From the NCBI RefSeq assembly GCF_003952385.1, contig NZ_CP034444.1, positions 2,046,001 to 2,110,000 on the forward strand: a stretch of 64,000 bases of DNA. Direction: 5' to 3'. The first letter of the stretch is position 1, and every line of letters begins with the position of its first letter. A model generated the notes under the pieces. The model saw nothing but the letters and a program-made list of their open reading frames with translations, searched no databases and was not told where the DNA came from. This DNA is from Mesorhizobium sp. M1D.F.Ca.ET.043.01.1.1 (GTDB taxonomy: Bacteria > Pseudomonadota > Alphaproteobacteria > Rhizobiales > Rhizobiaceae). The translations under genes were made by a program, and so were the position numbers. This document shows, piece after piece, positions 58,958-64,000 of this stretch.

Positions 58958-59502
58958 GCCGGCGTCCTTTTCTGCGCATCATCGGCTCCGGCCTGCGCCG
59001 CGTTCGCGCCCGCAAGACGATCGCCATTGCCACGATTGGCCTCAGCCTTTTAGGCTTCACCACGTTCGCAAAACCCACGCCCTGGCTGGTCTGGAACGCC
59101 TCGGCCAGCGCGCCGATCGGCCTCTATCGCATCGCTACGGGCACGCCGGCGCTGGGCGATCTGGTGCTCGTCCGCCCGCCTGATTACGTGGCGTATCTGG
59201 CGGCCCAACGCGGCTATCTGCCTGGCAATGTGGCGCTGGTCAAACGCCTTGCCGCACTGCCAGGCGAGCATGTCTGCGCCTTCCATGACGCCATCATCAT
59301 CGGCGGCGACATCGTCGCGCGCCGGCTCAAGATCGACGCCCAAGGCCGGCCCTTGCCATGGTGGAACGGCTGCCGGGCACTCACCAAGGACGAGGTGTTC
59401 CTGCTCGGCAACGAGACCAATCGCTCCTTCGACAGCCGCTATTTCGGGCCGGTGCCGGCCCAAAAAATCATCGGGAGGCTCGTGCCGCTATGGACCGAGT
59501 GA
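58954..59502 (+). CDS. traF: TraF-type conjugative maturation peptidase
   Basis: 182 residues. One N-terminal membrane helix (TIAIATIGLSLLGFTTFA), then the S26 signal-peptidase fold: serine in NASASAPIGLYRI near 50 and lysine in VALVKRLAALPGE near 91. TraF proteins process or cyclise pilin for the mating apparatus. It overlaps rdfS by four and the transglycosylase gene by 13 bases. Confidence 0.9.
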   Translation: MSRRPFLRIIGSGLRRVRARKTIAIATIGLSLLGFTTFAKPTPWLVWNASASAPIGLYRIATGTPALGDLVLVRPPDYVAYLAAQRGYLPGNVALVKRLAALPGEHVCAFHDAIIIGGDIVARRLKIDAQGRPLPWWNGCRALTKDEVFLLGNETNRSFDSRYFGPVPAQKIIGRLVPLWTE

Positions 59503-60173
59503 CCCTCCTGATGTTGGGCATGATCGCCACCGCGCCATGCGCCTTTTCCGCCTCGACCGGCGCCGAGCCGGTCGCCATCTCCCAAAGTCCGCAGCTTGGA
59601 AAGTGGCAGAAGTTCGTCGCGGAAGCCAGCCGGCGTTTTCGTGTTCCGCAGGCCTGGATCCGCGCCGTCATGAATGCCGAAAGCGGCGGCAACACCATGC
59701 GCGACGGCCGCCCCATCACCTCTCGCGCCGGCGCCATTGGCCTCATGCAGGTGATGCCCGCCACCTATGCGGAGATGCGCGTGGCCAATGGTCTCGGCCC
59801 AAATCCGCACGATCCGCGCGACAATATTCTGGCCGGCACCGCCTATCTGCGAGCCATGTATGACCGCTTCGGATTCCCCGGCCTCTTCGCCGCCTACAAC
59901 GCAGGCCCCGGGCGCTACGAAGGGTATTTGAAGCACGGCAAGCCATTGCCCAAAGAGACCGTCGATTACCTGGAGCAGCTCAGGGCGGCGGGGATTTCGG
60001 CCACCGACATGAAGCAATTCAAGGGCAAATCTGTCGCTCCGGAGGGGCCAAAGGCACCCTCGGGGCGCTCGTTGTTCTTCCTCCACGACCGTGTTCGCGC
60101 CGGCATGCGAAACGGCGATCTCTTCGTGCCGCTTGGCAAGGATGGCATGCGGCCAAAGGAGCCACATGGCTAG
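59490..60173 (+). CDS. Lytic transglycosylase (Msi107/VirB1-like)
   Basis: 227 residues with a signal peptide (first ~20). SLT domain: WIRAVMNAESGGNT carries the catalytic Glu near residue 60, with GAIGLMQVMPATY, NILAGTAYLRAMYDRFG and AAYNAGPGRYEGY following. It opens peptidoglycan for the mating channel. Product of the third gene of the rdfS operon. Confidence 0.9.
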   Translation: MDRVTLLMLGMIATAPCAFSASTGAEPVAISQSPQLGKWQKFVAEASRRFRVPQAWIRAVMNAESGGNTMRDGRPITSRAGAIGLMQVMPATYAEMRVANGLGPNPHDPRDNILAGTAYLRAMYDRFGFPGLFAAYNAGPGRYEGYLKHGKPLPKETVDYLEQLRAAGISATDMKQFKGKSVAPEGPKAPSGRSLFFLHDRVRAGMRNGDLFVPLGKDGMRPKEPHG

Positions 60174-60364
60174 GAGTTTGGGGCGGTGGCGCGCGACAAG
60201 GGCAAGGCGCGTGAGGCAAGGCGCGTAAGGCAAGATAAAGGCACCGCCTCTTTGAGGTGGTGAAGTCTTTGTCTGCACATCGTTTTTCCAGGAGGCAGTT
60301 TGCGGCGCCAGGAGGCTGCGGCGCCTAAGCGGTTGATCTGGCTTTGGATTACCCGGAGGCCGGG

Positions 60365-62332
60365 ATGCAGGATGATGAGTTCCGACCGAAGCTCGGGAAA
60401 ATAGGCTCCCGCGGTTCGAAGGCCGGCAAACGCTATGCCGGTCAGGTTCGGGCCGCGATCAACAGGGCCGGCGGCCGGCCGCAGCGCGGTGGTCGCTTCA
60501 CCGGAAGCCGTACAGGGCGCGGCGGGGCGGCGGCTGCGCTGCTGAAATCGCGCGATCGCTATGCCGCCTTCCGCCAGCGGCGGGTCGTCGTCAAAGCCCG
60601 CTTCGTCAAGCTCGCCGGCAAGGGCGCGGACGGGGCGCGTGCGCATCTGCGCTATCTCCAGCGCGACGGCGTCACCCGCGAAGGCGAAGCTGGCGAGCTC
60701 TATGGCGGCGATAGCGACCGCATCGATGGTAAGGCGTTTGCCGATCGCACTGATGGCGACCGCCATCAGTTCCGCTTCATAGTCGCACCAGAAGACGGCA
60801 TCGAGTATGAGGACCTGAAGCCGCTGACTCGACGTCTGATGGCTCAGGTGGAAGAGGACCTCGGGACCAAGCTCGACTGGGTCGCGGTCGACCATTTCAA
60901 CACCGGCCATCCGCATACGCATATCATCGTGCGCGGCAAGGACGATCGCGGCGAGAACCTCGTCATCGCAAGGCAGTATGTCTCGAGTGGAATCCGCGAG
61001 CGCGCGGCAGAGCTGGTCAGCCTCGACCTTGGACCTCGCACCGATCGCGAGATCGAACAGCGCCTGCGCCAGGAAATGGAGCAGGAACGCTTTACCAGCA
61101 TCGACCGGCAACTGCTGCGCATGCGTGACGATGACGGTCTTGTTTCGACGAACGGCCGCGACACCTTTCGCCAGACGCTGCACCAGGGTCGCTTGCGAAA
61201 GCTCGAGCGGATGGGCTTGGCTGATGAAGTCGGCCCGGGCCGCTGGCGACTCGAGGGCGAGCTGGAAACCACCCTGCGGCGCATCGGCGAGCGCGGCGAC
61301 ATCATCAAGACCATGCATCGCGAGCTGGCCGGCAAGGGGCTCACGCGCAGTGCCGCCGACTGCGTGATCCACGATCGATCCGGCGAGGCGGCACAGCCCG
61401 TCGTCGGCCGCGTCGTGGCGCGCGGGCTCGCCGACGAAATCAATGACCGGCAATACCTTGTCGTCGACGGAGTTGACGGTAAAAGCCATTGGATCGACAT
61501 CGGCAAAGGTGAGGCCACCGAACCCACGCCCGAAGGCTGCATCGTGTGTGCCACCCCGAGGAGCACCGAGCCGAGGCAGGTCGACCGTACTGTCGCCGAG
61601 ATCGCCGCCGCCCATGGCGGCCATTACGACGTGGATATCCATTTGAAGCACGACAAATCCGCCACCGAGAGCTTTGCGCAAACGCATGTCCGTCGATTGG
61701 AGGCGATCCGGCGCGCCATCGGCGGCGTGGAGCGCGAGCCGGACGGCACCTGGATCATCGCGACGGACCATCTCGATCGCGTCTGCGACTACGAGCGCCA
61801 GCGGGCCAGGACCGAGCCCGTCACCGTCGAGAAGCTCACTTCGATGCCCCTGGAGCGGCAGGTCGGCTTTGACGGCGCCACCTGGCTCGACCGCGAGCTG
61901 GTCTCCGATATGCCGGGATCGTTGCACAACTCCGGCTTTGGCCGTGACGTCCGGGAAGCGCAAGCCCGCCGGCGGCAATGGCTGATCGCGCAAGACCTCG
62001 CGCGCGAAGAGCAGGATCGGATCGTTTACCGCGCCAACATGCTTTCGATCCTGCGGCAGCGTGAGTTGAACCGTGTGGCTGGCCAACTATCGGACGAACT
62101 TGGACTGTCGTATTCCGAAGCCAAGCCTGGGGTTCGGATAGCAGGCAGGCTGCGCGAAAAGTTGGAGCTTGCCAGCGGCAAATATGCCGTCATCGAGAAA
62201 TCGCGCGAGTTCACGCTGGTACCATGGCGGCCTGTGCTCGATCGACACCTCGGTAAGGAGGTGTCCGGGATCGTGCGCGGTGAAGGGATTTCCTGGACCC
62301 TCGGGCGGCAGAGGAGCGGGCCAAGCGTGTGA
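60365..62332 (+). CDS. rlxS: Relaxase RlxS (DUF3363 type)
   Basis: 655 residues from ATG 60365, with GGAGG six bases upstream. N-terminal relaxase: a candidate nucleophile in HLRYLQRDGV near 105 and the metal motif FNTGHPHTHIIVRG near 185; the rest is the DUF3363 region. It nicks the element's origin of transfer and leads the strand into the recipient. The 190-bp gap upstream holds no oriT that I can point to. Confidence 0.9.
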   Translation: MQDDEFRPKLGKIGSRGSKAGKRYAGQVRAAINRAGGRPQRGGRFTGSRTGRGGAAAALLKSRDRYAAFRQRRVVVKARFVKLAGKGADGARAHLRYLQRDGVTREGEAGELYGGDSDRIDGKAFADRTDGDRHQFRFIVAPEDGIEYEDLKPLTRRLMAQVEEDLGTKLDWVAVDHFNTGHPHTHIIVRGKDDRGENLVIARQYVSSGIRERAAELVSLDLGPRTDREIEQRLRQEMEQERFTSIDRQLLRMRDDDGLVSTNGRDTFRQTLHQGRLRKLERMGLADEVGPGRWRLEGELETTLRRIGERGDIIKTMHRELAGKGLTRSAADCVIHDRSGEAAQPVVGRVVARGLADEINDRQYLVVDGVDGKSHWIDIGKGEATEPTPEGCIVCATPRSTEPRQVDRTVAEIAAAHGGHYDVDIHLKHDKSATESFAQTHVRRLEAIRRAIGGVEREPDGTWIIATDHLDRVCDYERQRARTEPVTVEKLTSMPLERQVGFDGATWLDRELVSDMPGSLHNSGFGRDVREAQARRRQWLIAQDLAREEQDRIVYRANMLSILRQRELNRVAGQLSDELGLSYSEAKPGVRIAGRLREKLELASGKYAVIEKSREFTLVPWRPVLDRHLGKEVSGIVRGEGISWTLGRQRSGPSV

Positions 62333-62399
62333 TAGTGGCGCCCCCATCGTCACGTCGCACAAGCCGCCGCCCTGCGGCAAGGGAGACGTCCGCGTCTGC

Positions 62400-63959
62400 T
62401 TAGGCGGCGGAGACATCGCTTAGCTGCTCAACGCTCTTGCCGTATTTGCGCCTGTAAGCGGCAAGGAAATCGTCGTCGCTACAGATGCAGCGGCCGCTGG
62501 AATCTTTGGCCTTCGGATCGTGCAAATGAGAGCCAAGGGGCCGCAAAAGATTCACCCGAGTGCTCGTCATCGGGCCCATGGGAAAACCCGCACTATGCTT
62601 GACCAGCTCCGCGGCAAGCATAATCCCGGCAAGCGCAGACTGAAACGCCATCGGAACCGCGGCTCGAACGAGGCGACTTCCATCACTGAGCTGGAACACC
62701 AGACCGCCGCAGATCGCCTGCTGATAAAAGGTGCGCAGCGGCTGGCCAACAAACGGGGCTAGCGGTTCAAACGGCACAGCCATCGCAGCAGCCACCCGAA
62801 CAACAAAGTCGTTGGGAACTCCGGCATTCGTCTGCAGGAGCGTTTTCACCTGCTCCTGTGCTTCCGGTATTCCCAGTTCCTCGGCAATCAGCTGGTGCTC
62901 GTCCTTGGATTTTCCGGACGGCATGTACATGCAACAAAGGCAAGCCTGGCCGTAGTCGAAACCATGCCGGGAGATTCCGAGATCGTGCTCCTGGGTCCAG
63001 GCATTCGCGATCCATCGGGGCAGAGCACCTTGGACAGCCAGACGGTCGGCGGCGGTGTCAAGCGCCACACCCACCTGGTCGAAGACCCAATTGCCCCTGC
63101 GCGCAACATATTCTGCCCACTTCACCGGGTGCGCCTCGACATCGAGGGCGGTCGATCGAAGGACGGTGGTTGCAAGGACCGCCTTGGACATGCCTATCTC
63201 CGCCTGGCCGGCCAATGCGTAGCGCTGCAGGTTCGAGAGTTCGATCGCTTCGGGATCGATTACATGCAGGCGACCCGAGAGACCGGGTTGTCTCGCTAGT
63301 GTCCAAAGCGCGCCATGACCTATCGCGCCGAGCCCAACGAGGTGCGTTTCGCCAAGATTGACAGGGAAGTCGATCGGGCCGGCATCGCCGGCCTTGGTCT
63401 TGTCGTAGCTGTATAGCGAGAGGTCGATGGTTTCGTCCAACTCGGCGCCGGTCAGCTGGGCGGCGAAGATCGTTCGAAAGACATTGGCGGCGCCGAAACA
63501 ACTGGCGGCGCCAGCTCCATAGGGCAGCAAACTTGGGCCAGAGCCCACCGGGTCTGTACGCGACAGCTTTGCCGCCCAACCGTCCGATCCCATGAAGAAG
63601 GTTGGGCACCGCAGTGATGGGCGCGTTGCCCCTGCCACCACGCACACGCTGGCAGACTTGCCGGAGCGCCGGATGCCTACTTTCGGATTAATCGACTTTG
63701 CCAAGCGCTCCAGCGCTCGGGCTTGCGAGTTTGCCGCGCTGTCCAAGGGGAGTATTGCCAGAACCGGATAGAGTCTGGCGAGCAACCTCACCGCAAGATC
63801 CAGCGTCGCGCGGCCTTCGGCGCACGAAGCGGCCTGATTGTCGAAGGCGACAGCCACGACCTGCTTTTCGAGAGCTGCCTTGAAGTCGCCCAGATGAAAG
63901 TCGGCCAGCACCTGAGATGCCGCCGTGGCAGCCCGGTCGATGAAGTTTGCAAGGGCCAT
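62400..63959 (-). CDS. ThiF/E1-like adenylyltransferase with large N-terminal domain
   Basis: 519 residues. The C-terminal ~300 are an E1/ThiF fold: nucleotide-binding GLGAIGHGALWTL near 212, VIDPEAIELSNLQRYAL near 232 (Asp, Asn, Arg of the adenylation site) and VALDTAADRLAVQGALPRWIAN near 293. Two cysteine pairs (ACLCC near 335, CICSDDDF near 498) could bind zinc. The N-terminal ~200 residues are not recognised. Such E1-like proteins occur with E2-like and JAB peptidase genes in bacterial ubiquitin-like systems, some antiviral. It is convergent with rlxS. Confidence 0.83.
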   Translation of the reverse strand: MALANFIDRAATAASQVLADFHLGDFKAALEKQVVAVAFDNQAASCAEGRATLDLAVRLLARLYPVLAILPLDSAANSQARALERLAKSINPKVGIRRSGKSASVCVVAGATRPSLRCPTFFMGSDGWAAKLSRTDPVGSGPSLLPYGAGAASCFGAANVFRTIFAAQLTGAELDETIDLSLYSYDKTKAGDAGPIDFPVNLGETHLVGLGAIGHGALWTLARQPGLSGRLHVIDPEAIELSNLQRYALAGQAEIGMSKAVLATTVLRSTALDVEAHPVKWAEYVARRGNWVFDQVGVALDTAADRLAVQGALPRWIANAWTQEHDLGISRHGFDYGQACLCCMYMPSGKSKDEHQLIAEELGIPEAQEQVKTLLQTNAGVPNDFVVRVAAAMAVPFEPLAPFVGQPLRTFYQQAICGGLVFQLSDGSRLVRAAVPMAFQSALAGIMLAAELVKHSAGFPMGPMTSTRVNLLRPLGSHLHDPKAKDSSGRCICSDDDFLAAYRRKYGKSVEQLSDVSAA

Positions 63960-63961
63960 CG

Positions 63962-64000
63962 TCAGCTCGTTATCGTGATCATTCGCATCAGGGCCGCGGA
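63962..64000 (-). CDS. C-terminal end of an upstream gene, cut by window edge
   Basis: Minus-strand codons from 64000 give SAALMRMITITS and TGA at 63964-63962, two bases before the ThiF-like start. The tight spacing suggests an operon partner, for instance an E2-like protein, but nothing can be identified from 12 residues. Confidence 0.35.
   Translation of the reverse strand, partial: SAALMRMITITS

Noticed and set aside
60170..62086. 638-codon open frame on the minus strand opposite the relaxase gene
   Set aside because: It is a shadow of the highly GC-biased rlxS codons; composition is low in usual protein features, no family resemblance, and the plus strand carries clear relaxase motifs.

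Overview
This window looks like a piece of the symbiosis island (an integrative and conjugative element, ICE) of an alphaproteobacterial root-nodule bacterium, most probably Mesorhizobium. Three things point there: a bacterial gibberellin operon, nodulation genes with recognisable nod boxes (two nodD, nolL, nodU, broken nodA), and a transfer block in the order rdfS-traF-msi107-rlxS, as known from ICEMlSym of Mesorhizobium loti R7A. The species is inferred from gene content only.

Layout. 1-375: end of a DapA-family gene. 484-10595 (all minus): gibberellin operon cyp112-cyp114-ferredoxin-SDR-cyp117-ggps-cps-ks-idi; ks reads in frame into idi, and no cyp115 is visible, so the expected end product is GA9. 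11567-30987: a catabolic island with two CUT2-type sugar ABC importers, a hydroxyquinol 1,2-dioxygenase, maleylacetate reductase, PcaIJ and PcaF (the full lower pathway from hydroxyquinol to succinyl-CoA plus acetyl-CoA), several dehydrogenases, two TIM-barrel isomerase/epimerase-like proteins and a LysR regulator. Three oriented copies of one operator-like motif tie both importer operons and one TIM-barrel gene into a single regulon. The upstream substrate is not shown by the sequence; a cyclitol or sugar-like ring compound is my inference.

31002-34736: nodulation locus in a mirror arrangement: nodD1 (minus), nod box, nodA remnant, nolL, inverted nodA 3' remnant, nodD2 (plus). 35027-41148: MFS exporter, nodU behind its own nod box, AraC regulator, threonine aldolase. 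41371-44747: two-subunit molybdenum aldehyde/isoquinoline-type oxidoreductase. 44748-46564 is gene-poor, followed by an IS110-family transposase between two diverged copies of a ~167-bp repeat.

48093-62332: ICE backbone: an ArdC-type antirestriction gene split inside its HExxH codons by a ~6.25-kb tyrosine-recombinase transposon that carries its own ArdC homologue; then DUF2958, a frameshifted parB, DUF736, rdfS, traF, a lytic transglycosylase and the relaxase rlxS. 62400-64000: a ThiF/E1-like adenylyltransferase and the tail of a gene running off the edge.

The nod genes decorate Nod factor (nolL acetylation, nodU carbamoylation) under NodD control, the gibberellin operon makes a plant hormone precursor, the catabolic island probably feeds on a plant compound, and the ICE genes move the package. 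No intact nodABC is present here, so it must lie elsewhere in the genome if the strain nodulates.
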